64,000 nt of DNA from Chaenocephalus aceratus (GCA_023974075.1 CM043788.1:14542928-14606927), one strand, 5' to 3'. Shown: positions 11,745-24,163, counted from the stretch's first letter. Translations and numbers: made by a program. Notes: a model not told the origin generated them from the letters alone.

Positions 11745-12776
11745 AATGTTTTTATTAAATATATCACCTTTTTTTCTTCTTACATTACATCTCAATTACA
11801 AAAGTGTACATATGAGCAGTTAGTCACTTTGGAATAGACTCACATAAACAATAATTATCTCTCCAACAGCAGCATGTAGGTCGAGCGGACGCGCTCTTTG
11901 TGGTCATGTGTTCTTGGTCAGAGGGAACAGCGACATGAAAAGTAAAATAGCAAGTCTTTTTTTGACATATACATCAACACAACTGACAACAGACACATAA
12001 ATATCGGAGGTAGGTTAATGTAGAAATACCCGTGTGAGAGGCGGTGCATGGGTGGCACCGCCTGTCGTGCTAACTGTAACCCCATGGAACCATGGGAAAT
12101 GTTTTCTGAGTACTGTTTAAGGACTGAGAGTTTTGCATTCACTTTCAAGAGCTGATCGTGTGCCACATAAGAAAATAAAAAACACAATAATAACAACAAA
12201 AAAGTCCATAACAATGGCAACAATGTGAAAATAAATCATAAAAACAACATTTAGAAATACTTCTAAATGACTTTTGGTCACTCAGTGCTTTTGTTCTTGC
12301 TTGGTTTGTCACAAACCAAACCTCCAGACAACTCCTTTAAGGGTAGAGCGAGCTCAACTCAGCAGTGGAGTTCCTCAGGGACAAGATACATATATACACT
12401 TTATACACCCATCAAAATAATAATATAATAATAACAATAAGGCAAAAAAAAAAGATATAAATACTCATAAAATAATTACAAATAACAAATGAAATAAATA
12501 AGGCTAAAGAGTAGAAGTAAATGCAACAATATTAAAATCTTTCAGAAAACAAAAATAGATTTTCTTTTTCTCTTTTGGACGGGTGTTTGAAGAGGAGGGA
12601 GGGGGGAGGGGTTTTTGGGTGGCTTGGACCCAGAAACCCCACAATGACAGTGTACCTGAATTAAACACCACCATGGACAGGATCAATAAATAAACAGCTA
12701 TCAAAAAAATAGAAAGAAAATCAGTGGCTTGCTTCTTCTTTTTTGTTTGTGAGATCTTCATCAGAGGGTGATCTCT
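11745..12776 (-). other. igfbp1: igfbp1 3'UTR with poly(A) signal
   Basis: This is downstream of the igfbp1 stop on the minus strand. The hexamer AATAAA (plus-strand TTTATT 11751-11756) lies about 1.0 kb after the stop. The region is AU-rich with ATTTA-type pentamers on the minus strand, for example in the runs near 12493-12502 and 12686-12694. Such elements are known to shorten the life of IGFBP-1 mRNA. Confidence 0.6.
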
Positions 12777-12887
12777 TTAAGGGCACTCGGCTTCTGCAGG
12801 CAGGTCGGTGGAACCTAACATCTTCTTTCCGTTCCAGGAGCTCACACACCAGCATCGACCCCTCTGTCCGTCAAGAGAGGATTCACA
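12777..12887 (-). CDS. igfbp1: igfbp1 exon 4 (end of thyroglobulin type-1 domain)
   Basis: Acceptor CTCCTGCAG; 36 codons and TAA at 12779-12777. It contains DGQRGRCWCV and SWNGKKM, then ends AEAECP. No RGD integrin motif is present. Confidence 0.92.
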   Translation of the reverse strand, partial: CESSLDGQRGRCWCVSSWNGKKMLGSTDLPAEAECP

Positions 12888-14206
12888 CTGCAGGAGAAAC
12901 ACAAAATCATTTTTTAATTCAACTGCCCATGTGTCACACACATGTCCAGTCATGCAACTGGGTGACACCACTCCAACAAAACACACATTGTGGAGGTGCC
13001 AAACACATCCCTACCTGCATCACACACTCATTTGCTAAACTGTGGTTGACATAATATTGGCTCACATGCAACTTAATGCTGTCATGGAGTCATACACACA
13101 CTCAGAGCACATTTTGCTGAATGTACCAACCTGTTTGGGTTTGTAGAGCCCGTGTTTGTCACAGTTGGGGAGGTAGAATCTGGTTAATTTGTCTCCTAAC
13201 TTCTGCTGGGATTTGGCAATTTTATCCAAGGCTCTCTGCAGCTCAACATGACAGGGCCCCTGTGGAGATGAAACAGACAAGGGAAGGGTTAACTGAGTGC
13301 CAACACAGAAATAATACTGCTTTATTATCAGCAAGCACGTGGGCTGACATCAATATAAAACTTGTAATACCATGCCCCTTCCCCCTCTCTCTCTACACCA
13401 TATCCTCAAATAGCACACGAGCTCCCCCTTGTGGTGCACGAGTCATTTCCCCCCTTTAAACCTCCCCAAAAACTTTTAGCAACATTTTGCACTCAGGGGA
13501 ATCTCACAGAATTCACACAATGGTACTGGTGCAGGGTTCTGGCTCTCACCTGTTCCACCAGTTTCTTGCGGATGGCTACGAGTTTGGCTTTCATGCTCTC
13601 CTGAGCGTCGGCAGCAACCCTCGGGTCGAAGGGGTTACTGTGGCCGGGGAGGTAGTGGCTGGAGCCGGGGTCCGAGACGATGGCTACGTTGTCCATCTCT
13701 GCCTCTGGCTCTCCCTGATCTGAGGAAGAACATAGAATAAATCAAGCGGCACTGACTGGATGTAACTGTTATCAGACTTTGGGGATTGTGAGAATGAGGA
13801 TTTTTGATGTGGTGCTGGATCATATAGGCCTACCTTGTGTCTGGGGCTCGGGGATCAGCTCCTGCTCAGTGTTCTCCGTGCACACGGCTTGTCCCCGGGT
13901 GAGGGAGTGCAGCGGCCGGGGGTCGCCGGGTCTCGGGGTGCACCTCAGTCCGGAGCCGCACGGCGCCGTGTAGATCCCGCACAGCTCCTCAGCCTTCAGG
14001 GCGCAGGCGAGGCAGCATCCACAGCCGGGTTCCCGCAACACCTCGGCGCATCCGGGCGCCACCGCTGGACACTGGCTCAGCTTCTCCGGAGAACACGGGG
14101 CGCATCGGATCGGCTCTGGCCCCACCATCGGGAACCCCAGCGTCTCTGTGGCCAGCACGGAGTACAGCGCTGCCACCACGACGTGCTTCAAATATAATCC
14201 ACCCAT
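12777..14206 (-). CDS. igfbp1: Insulin-like growth factor binding protein 1 (complete, 4 exons, 260 aa)
   Basis: A secreted carrier of IGF-1/IGF-2 that limits IGF signalling, made mainly in liver under fasting, stress and hypoxia. Coding exons on the minus strand: 14206-13834, 13719-13550, 13259-13131, 12887-12777. All junctions are GT/AG and phases agree (783 nt). The ATG at 14206 has A at -3 and G at +4. Residues 1-24 look like a signal peptide. The N-domain is Cys-rich with the IGFBP signature GCGCC at 61-65. About 112-180 is a linker. Residues 183-260 form the thyroglobulin type-1 C-domain, with PNCDKHG and CWCV (236-239). Four exons and 260 aa match the family. The mammalian RGD near the C-terminus is absent (DLPAEAEC here), and the short tail after the last Cys is also lost. 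It lies tail to tail with igfbp3. Paralogue status (1a/1b) is open. Confidence 0.93.
13131..13259 (-). CDS. igfbp1: igfbp1 exon 3 (start of thyroglobulin type-1 domain)
   Basis: Acceptor CTCCACAG and donor AACAG|GTTGGT, with 43 whole codons. It contains CHVELQRALDKIA and PNCDKHGLYKPKQ, the conserved opening of the C-domain. Confidence 0.92.
13550..13719 (-). CDS. igfbp1: igfbp1 exon 2 (linker region)
   Basis: Acceptor TCCTCAG before 13719 and donor ACAG|GTGAGA after 13550. It encodes 57 residues rich in Glu, Asp, Pro and Ser (PEST-like, without Cys), followed by a basic helix-like end (AKLVAIRKKLVEQ). The linker is the least conserved part of IGFBPs. Confidence 0.9.
13834..14206 (-). CDS. 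igfbp1: igfbp1 exon 1 (signal peptide and IGFBP N-domain)
   Basis: Codes residues 1-124 plus one base and ends CACAAG|GTAGGC. It holds twelve N-domain cysteines including the GCGCC motif. A weak upstream in-frame GTG is not the start; the ATG at 14206 has the better context. Confidence 0.92.
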
Positions 14207-14368
14207 AGTAAACACAGTGAGCTGGATATTAAATATAGAATATAAAAATGTAGAGCAAGGTAGAGAGGTTGAATCAAAGGTAAAGAAGCCGGATTCCCAC
14301 GGTTCTTGCTCAGTTGCGTCTTGCGTTTGATTTTGGGAAAATGTCTAACTGTGCGTTGCGCGCAGCCG

Positions 14369-14376
14369 TATTTATA
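14369..14376 (-). promoter_or_regulatory. igfbp1: TATA box of igfbp1
   Basis: The minus strand reads TATAAATA about 165 bp upstream of the ATG, in a GC-rich context. Transcription would start near 14343, giving a 5'UTR of about 137 nt. IGFBP1 promoters in other vertebrates are also TATA-driven. Confidence 0.7.
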
Positions 14377-14450
14377 GCCGGGTGAGTGTTTGACGCATCC
14401 GCGTTATGAATGATTTCTGAAAAGAAGGTGTGATGATACGATGGGCTGTG

Positions 14451-14455
14451 ATTGG
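14451..14455 (-). promoter_or_regulatory. igfbp1: CCAAT box of igfbp1
   Basis: The minus strand reads GGGCCAATCAC about 75 bp upstream of the TATA box, a typical spacing for a CCAAT element. Confidence 0.55.
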
Positions 14456-14495
14456 CCCGCCTATGTCCGGTCGGGCAGCTCATTTGAATACAACA

Positions 14496-14517
14496 CTCAC
14501 GTCAATATTTATTTTGG
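14496..14517 (-). promoter_or_regulatory. igfbp1: Candidate FOX/CRE-like element of igfbp1
   Basis: The minus strand carries CCAAAATAAATATT followed at once by GACGTGAG. The first part resembles the forkhead-type insulin response unit of mammalian IGFBP1. The second holds an ACGTG core that suits CRE-like or hypoxia-response factors. This rests only on motif resemblance and on position about 120-140 bp above the TATA box. Confidence 0.35.
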
Positions 14518-14885
14518 AATAGGCAGTGCTTGCACGTATCGCAAGCGAGTGACGACACCACTGTTTGATGTTGCAGTCAAGGACCCCTTTTTCTCACCCG
14601 GGTGATACCCCAAACTACTTTACCCCTCTCTACCAGTTTACAGTAACAACTCAGCACTTTCTTTCTGTTTGTTTTCAGCAGTGGCAACGGGAATACGTGC
14701 ACACAGCGTCACTCGGGGGGTTTAATCGATAACAGAAGTGAAGCAGGTCCTTGTTTTCCCTGCGGACACAAACGAGCTCCTCTCTTTAGGAACAACGTTA
14801 TCCATTCATGGCGGGTTTGTTCTGCCCGAACTTCTTCCACAACTTTGGGGGAAACTAGTTATGAGCGCAAATTACGCACGCCCAC

Positions 14886-14925
14886 GCTGAGAGCCCGCTG
14901 AGAGCCCGCTGAGAGCCCGCTGAGA
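14886..14925 (+). repeat. 11 bp tandem repeat (GCTGAGAGCCC) x3.6
   Basis: Three exact copies of GCTGAGAGCCC plus a partial fourth, about 0.55 kb upstream of the igfbp1 TATA box. Confidence 0.85.
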
Positions 14926-15936
14926 TCGCCCTCTAAATGCATTCATGCATTACAGAGGGAATTATGAAACCAACTTTCTTAGAAAAACTGCATGAGGATC
15001 GCGACTCACTATAGGGACTCTTTGGTAGGCCTATGTGACACCTCCCCGTCCCACGCGTGCGCGCTCGGTCAGAAGCCGGCTTTGGACTCAGTCCAGGAGA
15101 TGTCCCGTTGTAATTACCCGTTTCCTGGGATAATAATAGACCAGAGCTATGAATGGGGGCTGCGCTGACATGACCACAGACACATCCCTATGGCCACTCT
15201 GGGGGCTTTAATGGTCCCTCCGCGCGGGACAACATGCACGTCGCTACGGCCTGCTGCAAAGCATTTGGTGTCCTGATACTCCTGACCCTATCCCTTCGTT
15301 CACACAATGACGCAAAACAGAAATAAACTATAATATGTAAGCAAACTACTCATTCTATTTTCACTTTTTCGTTAATTAGAGCCTTTTAAAAAATATATAC
15401 TATTGCGATCGGCTCCATGCAATTGCTTTATAGTATTGCATCATCTGTCAACTGGTGTTAACAGTCACTCTCACGTGATGCCCAGATTTGTATTCTTCAA
15501 AGCCCCGGGCTAAATAAAGCCTATAGTGTAATCTAATGTGGCGTGAGAGCATTTTCTAGTCCCACTGCCCCCCCCATAACACATTTGCATCTGTCTGTTA
15601 GGGTGAATTCAGTCCAATAACACAGTATCAATTATTAGATCTTATAGTCACGTACATTTGGCTAGAGTATTCACCATGAATCATAGGAAAACATTGTATT
15701 GTTTAGTGTGCTTTAGATGTTCAAAAATAAATCAAGCCTAAGATGTGCTTCCCCTATACTTTATTTAGTCTTTCAACACATATGATTAAACACTTCATTA
15801 TATCTTGGGAACAACAGGCTAAATCAAGTATGATAAGTAAGTGTCAGACAAGGAACACAATCTAGTGATTGTCTGACCTCATACAAAGTGCAATATCAAA
15901 ACACAGTGTGTAAAATAATATTTCATATGGAAGACA
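14926..15936. other. Intergenic DNA upstream of igfbp1
   Basis: No gene seen. Several ACGTG/CACGT cores occur between 14500 and 15480 (for example near 14536, 14694, 15237 and 15473). They could be hypoxia-response candidates, but such short motifs are expected by chance. Confidence 0.5.
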
Positions 15937-16045
15937 GTGGTGTTTCCTGAAATGCTGTGGTGTTTCCTGAAATGCTGTGGTGTTTTCTGAAATGCTGTGG
16001 TGTTTTCTGAAATTCTGTTTTGACTTACACTTCAGGGCCACTGTA
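15937..16045 (+). repeat. Short 20 bp minisatellite plus element end (F-type)
   Basis: About four 20 bp units of the form GTGGTGTTTTCTGAAATGCT, then CTTACACTTCAGGGCCACTG. The same unit and end sequence form the right arm of element F (34390-34572), so this is a small relative of F. Confidence 0.7.
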
Positions 16046-19000
16046 TTTAATATAACAAAAGACACACTTTGTCCATGAATCATTTATCAGTTTATCTTAA
16101 GGGAACTATAATTTCCACCACATATGTAGTGTACAGTAGAAGTATAGATGCACGAAATAAAAATGCCCTTTAGTACTTAAACTAATTAATGTACTGTTAC
16201 ATTATGGCATATGCACATTGGGTGCTAATTACTACACACATACTTTTGATGATACTAGTAGACTTCCAGTTAGGTAGGATTGTGATAGTATGTATACCTG
16301 CTTTTTTAATACTTAAGTCAAAAACATGTTGACTTCTTCTACCACTACCACCATTTGCTAAAGATCAATAGCAAATCTGTCTGTTGTAAAAGAAAAAAGT
16401 CTGTGGAAATAATGTGGAAGATGAGGTTGTTGCCTAGCTTTAGCACGTGTTCTGAAATACCTGACATTCCATCACAGGTATGCCTTTATGGCTTTACCAT
16501 TCCATCAATATTTTATACACGTTGTCCCCAAAATTGTCTGTCTGTGCAACATGTACTGAGCCAATCAACAAAACATCTTAGGTCGAAGAGTTTTTTATTA
16601 ATCCCATCTATTTATAATACTTGTGATGAATGCACATGTGCAGCCAATACAGCATGTCCAACAGGATGTCTCCATGTTTGTTTTTTATCACTCTCACTGA
16701 ACAGGAAGTCCACAATGGCCTCATTCTCATCGTGAAAAAAAACTACTTGACAGCGGAAGGAAGAGGTACTAATATTGTACATTTTGCCGCATTTTTTTAA
16801 ATTGGTTTTTGTACCGTAGTATAAAACGTTAATATGACAATGGTGAAGGAAGTATTTGGATCCCTAAACTTGGGTAACATTTGAATAATTCTATTATTTT
16901 ATTTAAAATTCAGAGTACAAGGCTGTACTCAAAAATATTTATCTTAAATGTGAAAGAGACTGCAAGATCTAAATACATATTTCAGAATTGAACAAATGTA
17001 AAGTGAAAAACACTACTTAAATCATACTTAAGAACAATACTTTAGTAAATGTGATAAGTTACTTAAAGCCTTTCAAAGGGCTGTTGGGGGATTTACCGTG
17101 TGTTTGTAATAATTAACGTCAGATATACTAATGTCAAACAATGAATTATGCACATGTATTTGTAGTACGCTGGCACTTTGTACTGCAAACTGCATACTTT
17201 TACGGAGTGTGAAATGAATTTTGGTGTGATATAACACAGTAAACATTGAAATACTTCTACCAGTAAAGACATATAGTTCATATTTTGAATGTACCTTCTC
17301 ATATCTGTATTGCATTTTTGTAATGTTTGACGGTCCTGACGTGCAAATCGGTCGTCCGACCTGGGTATAGGGGCGAAAGACTAATCGAACCATCTAGTAG
17401 CTGGTTCTTTTTCATGTTTTGCACCAAAACACCAACGCATTCTCTAAATTTAACAATTTAACAACAATTGAAATAGTAATTTTGAAATACTTTGAAGTTG
17501 AAAGTTAAAATTGTATAACTACATTGATGTGTTTTCCTGACGCAGTGTGTTTGTCTTAATCTGTCCTGAGATTAACTGTTTTTATAGGACCTATCTGCGT
17601 CCTTGTGAGGGTAATGTTGACTCCAGCGCTGCTGGGAGCTAAACAATTATATTTCATTCCACCCAATGTTCAGCTCCACTTTTATAGACATTACTCCCTT
17701 ACTGTGTAAAGTATGTCATGATATGACCTTACATAGCCGGTGACTGACTGCTGATGTATCATCTTTGTAATAAGCAGGTCTACGCAAAGACGGGGGGCAT
17801 GAGGTGTCAAAACATGTGTTCCCATCGAGGAGCCACATGTGGGAGCTGCAGTCAGATCAGAGGCAGAGTTATCTGAGGTCAGGGGCAGACCTACTTTTAC
17901 CTAAAAACATGTACACAGCGGGATCAATCAGAACACTGAGACCCAAACAGGAGATCCACAGAGCTCTTGCATGGCTGCTGAAGGGTTTGTGTTTGGGAGA
18001 GTGATGATAAGGGAGGGGGGTGGGGGTTGTTTCCATCCCTTTCAGATGTCACATGATGGAGATCAAACAGTGCTTGGCATTGAACGTCCCAACGCTGGAA
18101 TGTTTACCTTTGACAAGAGCACCGGGAAAAACAGTCTTGTTGTCTCAGGAGCGGCTCACACCCACGCACACACACACTCAAAATCCCACCCTCGATGTTC
18201 CATCTATGGGGATTTAAACCTTGCCTTTTGGAGGGCATCTAGGACAGACAAGCTCAGAAAAACAGGGTTGTTTGAAATCACACCCACCTAAAGAATGCAC
18301 ACCTGCGTTAATACTACACAGGCCCAGAGGTTCTCTGGGTTAACGGATGAACGTATGTCGTAAGGGGAGGTTCAACTTCTAGCGTTACACTAGACCGAGG
18401 TGAGTCAGGTGATACATATGCTATTAGTCAGCTAAATGGAATTGAGCCTCATTCATTTAAATTGTACTATCTGTGCTACCGTGACAAGTCAAAGGTATTT
18501 AGAAAAAAGGCCTATGGCAGGGAAGAGGGTTACTGAAGGACTGGAGGGAGTGGCTGGATAAAGGAGTCATGTGACTGGGACAGGTGGAAAAGTTGGAGGG
18601 CATCAGGTGGACAGGTAGAGAATAGCAATAAAGGGAGAAGTGGAAGAGGATCGCTAAAGACTTGATTTTACCTTTCATCTAAACGAAAAAACTAAACTAA
18701 ATAAACTTTCACCAGACACTTTGAAGGAAAACATTCACATACAATTCTCATGCTTCAGGACACACATGAGACAGCTGGTGGAAGTTAATTCAGAATAGCA
18801 GCAAAAAAACAGTGAAGAAGAACACTGCATTATCTCTAATATCCACTAGGGGGCGACTTCTCTGGTTACAAGTTTAAATCAGATTTTATAGAAGTTGATG
18901 AAAAGATGACCCTTCTTCTTACTTAATTTACTACCTCAGTAAAAAAACAAAACCGAATTGGTTTAAGTTTTCTTCAGTACATTAGCGTGTTCATTTTTCT

Positions 19001-19560
19001 AAATGATGGTCCCATTTAGAAGAAAATAGAGAATAAAGAAGAAAATGCTTTTAGGCGGGGTTAACTTATTAATTTCAAGTCGAAACGTGTTTTCAGTTCT
19101 CTTGGTAGGGTTTATTGAAACATTTTGCACATCTAAAAATGGCTTCGACCCGTCTTGACACTTCTGGTTACGATACACCAGGACAGCGTTAAAATCCAAA
19201 TGGTTATCCACAACTGAACCCATTATGGGATCTACAATGTTTAGTGAGGAAGGAAATGCATTCAACATGTTTGTTTTGCCTTATGGAACACTGAACTTAA
19301 ACATAGCTTTGTGTGTTTACAGGAAGAGTCTACAGCGCATTTTTAATGGTCGGCATTCAATACCTCACTAAGCTTGCTCAGAGAGACTATAGACTTCTGA
19401 CTTGGATTCAACCTACCATAGTCATTTATAAATGTTCGAATGTCACAAATAAAGATTCCTCTGCCACTGGTGGATGAGCAACCCACAAGGCAACTGTATT
19501 ATAACTTGTTGATGATCTACAAAGTTTTATAATTGTTATACTAAAGGTCTTAATTATTAG
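16046..19560. other. Intergenic DNA, no gene recognised
   Basis: AT-rich unique sequence. The open frames present here are short, lack splice or domain support and show no recognised motif. A CACAC run at 18163-18178 is trivial. Confidence 0.5.
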
Positions 19561-19695
19561 ACAGTAAGGCAAGGCAAGTTTATTTATACAGCACCTTTCA
19601 ACACAAGGCAATTCAAAGTGCTTTACAAAAAACGAAAGACATTAAGAAAATGGCATTTAAAATCAGTCATTAAAAAGAAAAGATAATAAAATAAA
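19561..19695. repeat. Dispersed teleost retroposon-like repeat
   Basis: Contains AAGGCAAGGCAAGTTTATTT and GGCAATTCAAAGTGCTTTAC followed by an A-rich tail, a text found dispersed in many fish genomes. Family not assigned. Confidence 0.5.
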
Positions 19696-20335
19696 TACCA
19701 AGGATGACATCACAAGGTTTGTTAGTGAATACAATCTTCTCAAAGGGTATGGGTTTAAATGTGAGGAAAGGAAACCAAGCATAGTTTGAACATCTTAACG
19801 TTAAAGGACTTAATAAACATTGAAAAACATCCCGTAGAGTGAGATTGATGTACATGTGAAGCTGGGAGCTCTGAGTCAAGCACTGTCGTCTCCGGTCCCG
19901 GGACACATAGTGTCCTCTCCCAGGGTCTAGAATCAGCGGCCAGGAATGTGATGTGAGTGGGCACAATGATGTTAATCCCCAGCAAAATTGTTATTTTTCT
20001 TCTCCTCTCCTTCTCACAAGATTTCCTTAATTGGATAATCCATGTCTTATTGAACAGGCAACGCAGAACATAGAACATAGATTGAGGTCTGGGAGAAAAA
20101 CACTGAAACATAGCCATGGTCAATGAAGGTGGAAGAGTCTCAAAACAGTCTTTGGAATTGTAACACCAGCGTCTTTACATGCTGCATGATGCTTCACGTG
20201 TGTCTGTGTGTTTTTGGAATAAGAGTATATGTTTGTGCGCTTGTGATTGTACACTTGTGTGTGGGAAACCCAGGAAATCCAGGCTCCCATGCGCCAGCAT
20301 CTATTGTGTTTAGTTTCCTCCTCTCTTTTTCTAAA

Positions 20336-20338
<3 letters not shown>
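19696..20338. other. Intergenic DNA, no gene recognised
   Basis: Nothing assignable between the dispersed repeat and the GT array. Confidence 0.4.

Positions 20339-20384
<46 letters not shown>
20339..20384 (+). repeat. (GT)n microsatellite
   Basis: An uninterrupted GT array of about 46 bp. Confidence 0.95.
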
Positions 20385-20386
<2 letters not shown>

Positions 20387-20751
20387 AGCTGCAGTGCTCC
20401 CCTCTCTCATTGTGGCTCTAATGAGAAATAGGAGGAAGTCCAAGCCAGAGGATTGCACTTGGCAAGGTTAACTGGAAACAATCTGGTGATTAGGTCAAGG
20501 GAGATGTGTTGGTAGGGATTTCCATTATTATGTATACCATGCAGGAAAATTACGTTTTCTATTCATTCACACTGTTACTCCCCCCTCCTTCCTCCTCCCC
20601 TTCCCTCCCATCACATGTGTGTCTGAAGATCCTTTCCTTGCTTATAGAACAGTCTGTCCAGACCATCCACATCAAAGGATTCTCTGCAGTAAATGAAAGC
20701 TGAAGGCTTAAGTCGCCACTCTGTAATGTTGACTGAATGGACTCTCTTTGG

Positions 20752-20880
20752 CTTCACTTCACTTCACTTTCAACTTCATTGTCCCCAAGAGGGGCAGATA
20801 ACTGTGCAGCATGAATTACAGTACATGCAGAAGGAGTGCATTGTTGTGTTGAAGAGTACATTTTTGTACCGATCCTAACA
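20752..20880 (+). repeat. Dispersed repeat with CTTCA/CACTT tandem start
   Basis: Starts with tandem CTTCA-type units and reads TTCATTGTCCCCAAGAGGGG, similar to tails of fish retroposons. Confidence 0.35.
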
Positions 20881-23555
20881 AGCACATAATGAGCTTCAGA
20901 TGAGCGTTTTTAAGGAACCATAAAGGTCAGGTATTTTGGAAACATAAACGTAGCAAAACATTGCAAAGTAGAGCAACATAATGCAAAATGTTATGGGGAA
21001 CACTATAAATACGGTCTGCATGCATGTGTGTGTTTTTGGGTGTATCAGAATGTCAACCTAGGTATTTGAAATGTGGAAATCTGTTTTGTCTATTTATTTA
21101 TTTTCAAATTGTTTTATTTAGTTTGCATTGTTTTATGAAATTATTGTAATATTTCATCATACTATTGTGTCTGCTATGTTTTTTATCAGTATAAATAGAA
21201 AATATATCCTCCTTGAATTAGAAAACCAAATAAAAATAAATTCTCTAGTTCATAAAGTTTGTGTGAGAGCAGTGGAGGTGAATATAATTTGTTTTTGTAC
21301 TTCACAGAAATCACATTTTAACATAAAATGGTATGTCGCCTTTAAATACTTTGAATTCCTCAGATAGCCTTTGCCACCATTGTAATTGGATGGAAGTGGA
21401 TATCTCAAACCGGGACAAATAAACCCGTAACTATGTATGTGATGAAAAATGCATTTATGTCATTTTTGCAAAGGAACATCCAATGTCTGCCTACACATAT
21501 CAGTCTGTAGGTCAAAGCATTGTTCTGTTTGTATGTTTTTCAAAGGGTGTATCACTTTACCTAAGGTCACCTTGATCTGCTCTGCTGAGGAGGTTATTAT
21601 GCCTTTTTTTCTTCTGCGTGTTTTAAGGTGTTTTCTCTCAGCACGTCACATTCCATCTGCGTGGACGTTCAGAAGAGACCAAACAGGCAGAAGCTGTAGC
21701 AGACGGTTATTAAGGGTCACTGCTGTTAATGCAAAACATGGAGTTCATTGACCCTGTATGTGTCTGTGCTGACGTACAAGATCGAGAATAACACTCTTTC
21801 ACTGGGGAAATCTTTGAGGAGAAACAATATTATGGGAGAATCTTTTTTCTCCACTAATCAGAAAAGAGCAGTTTTTGTTTTTGGCTATGTTGGAGATCTC
21901 CAGGAGACATAATGTGTTGACTTCACTTTTGCATGAACTCTGTTGCGAAACCAAATTTCTCGGAACAACATTTTGGGTTCTGTATTCGGGAAGCATTTGA
22001 GTGCTTAATCCATGCATATGGATTTGGTCAAATCTAAAGTGAAATACTTCAGGATGAATCGTGATTTGTCCATAAACTATGTTCTGCACCTGACAGTGTG
22101 ATAGTTCTGGGAGCCAAAAGTGAAGCCAATACGCGGAAACCTACGTATAACCAGTGCTTGAATTGGAATAAAAAAGGTGCCAGTACTCTAAATCAGCAAC
22201 TGTTTCAAGTCAATTTATTTATACAGCCCAAAAACAAGTATTTGGATCAAAGTCATATAGTATGTCCTATAATGCTGGTAGGTTTGTCTCTTTACTGTAT
22301 CTTTTAGAAAGGCTCACTGTACTTAAAGAAAATGACTCAGGGTGCATCGGAGATTAGAGGGGGTGCAGTGGTAAAGTGCTATTTTTATAAGTGGGGAGTG
22401 GACCTGACACCCTAGGGGGGTCCGGGGGCATGCTCTTTGCTTTTTTTAAATATTGAAGTTAGATGCATCAATCTGGTACACTTTGAGAGCAACATGAAGA
22501 GATAATGGATACCTCTCAACATCCATATGAAACAACTGTAAATAGATTTACTTTTTCTTTATGGATATAAAAGAAAGTAAAGCCTGACTCCTACTGGCGG
22601 CTGGTTAAATGACTCCTCGTCCCTGAGTACACTCACCATCTTTCAGCAGGAAAGGAAAGAGGGAATCCTTGTCCGGCGACAACCGCTGTCTTTCGCACTA
22701 TTATTAAGCCACGCCAACATTTTCGAAATGCTAACGTTATGTGATGTCTGTTCTGCTCTAATCTATCGCTGCGGCGCTTCATAGGTATGATGGGCATATT
22801 TGTTGTCATGCGCCAATAAGGGCCGGACTGGGATAATAAGTCAGGCCGGGAATTATACACCCAGCCAGGCCACTAGCAGTTTTTTGTGCCATTTTGCTGG
22901 ATTTATTTGTCAATATTTACAGCGTTGCTGCCCATAGTGATAGCCCTCTAGTTTAAATCTACTACCCAAAAATAAATGTATGGAGATGGGTTAGGGTTAA
23001 TGTTTAAAAAAAATTGCAAATCTATTTAGGAACCTGTCCATGTGAACATATTTTAAGTGGGGGTGGACCTCAAATCCTATAGAGTGGCGAAGTCCCTCCC
23101 CTTCCGGGGGACCTCCATGTGACCTTATTTCGTAAAAAGTATGTATTGAAGTCAATGGAGAGAGAAAGATTATCTTTTAATCCCGTTTGAATTGTGCAAC
23201 GAATTACACATATGATGTTTGTCAATTTAAAAGATAATTTTGCAAGTCAAAAAAATTAAAATGTGCCGTAAAACTGTGAAGTAACACATTTGTTTGTGTG
23301 AAGCACTCAATGAACTACAACTCTGGTCTTGCATACGTCACCAACACCAAGATGGCCGTCACATTTCACCTCTTTCTTTCAGAATGAATCGAAAAGTTTT
23401 AAAAGAGGTGAAAATCACTACAAGTCTGGCCATGTTGAGAACTTTACATACACAAAAGGGGAGTTAGTCGGTTCCAGCATGCGGGACCGGCTTTACAAGG
23501 TTTCAGTGAGTAACACGAGTGTAATGTGTAACGTTAATGTCAGCTAGCTAAATTA
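20881..23555. other. Intergenic DNA with scattered transposon ends
   Basis: No gene seen. CCAGTGCTTGAATTGG at 22152-22167 matches the reverse of a terminus at about 46450-46464, an orphan DNA-transposon end. A GGGCCGGACTGGG segment at about 22819-22831 resembles GGCCCGGACTGGCC at 23581. Confidence 0.4.
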
Positions 23556-23590
23556 ACAGGAGAGGACTCTCCCTCCACCAGGCCCGGACT

Positions 23591-23619
23591 GGCCATCGGG
23601 AGCACGTTTCCCGATGGCC
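23591..23619. repeat. Hairpin GGCCATCGGGA...TCCCGATGGCC
   Basis: An imperfect palindrome with an 11 bp stem, within the left arm of element A next to GGCCCGGACT. Confidence 0.6.
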
Positions 23620-24163
23620 TGCTTGCCTGAAGATTTTTGTTATGTATGTATTGTGAACGCAACGCTGCGCAAATGTGGGTCTGACTCTGCCTCACAGAGG
23701 GTGATTGGCTGTCTACATGATGTGGCCTGCCGACATGGCCACTTTCATACAGACCATACACTAATTATGGAGTCAGATTTGGGTCAATATTCTAGCGCGC
23801 AAAACAAGCTACTCACGAGCGGAAAATGTGCTTTTACACGTGCATGAAATGACTCTCGCTCGCAGATTAAACCCCCGCGAGCGGCTATGCGCTCGCTCGC
23901 GAGAGAGACAGCCCTCTTGCTCCCTCGCGGGAGTGTCAGCCTCACTCGCTCGCGGAGTCTGTCTACGTGCGCGTGAAAAGTTTCTGGCACTTTGGGGCGG
24001 AGCCACTGGACTTTGATTGACAGCTGCCAGGAACCCCGGAGTTGCCAGGTTTGATAAATGCCTGAACTACCAAGAGCCGAGGAGTGACAGCTGCAAGATC
24101 AGTTGGACGAGATTGAATGGTAAATCTGTCCATAAAAAACTATTATATTTGTAAAGTGTACAG

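Noticed and set aside
13835..14197. 120-residue plus-strand frame over igfbp1 exon 1
   Set aside because: Antisense shadow of the GC-rich IGFBP N-domain exon; no domain or splice support.
16355..16735. 126-residue plus frame in the igfbp1-adcy1 interval
   Set aside because: No recognisable motif, compositionally ordinary, no neighbouring exons; likely chance.
17971..18291. 106-residue plus frame
   Set aside because: Contains a CAC-repeat tract and no domain; chance open frame.
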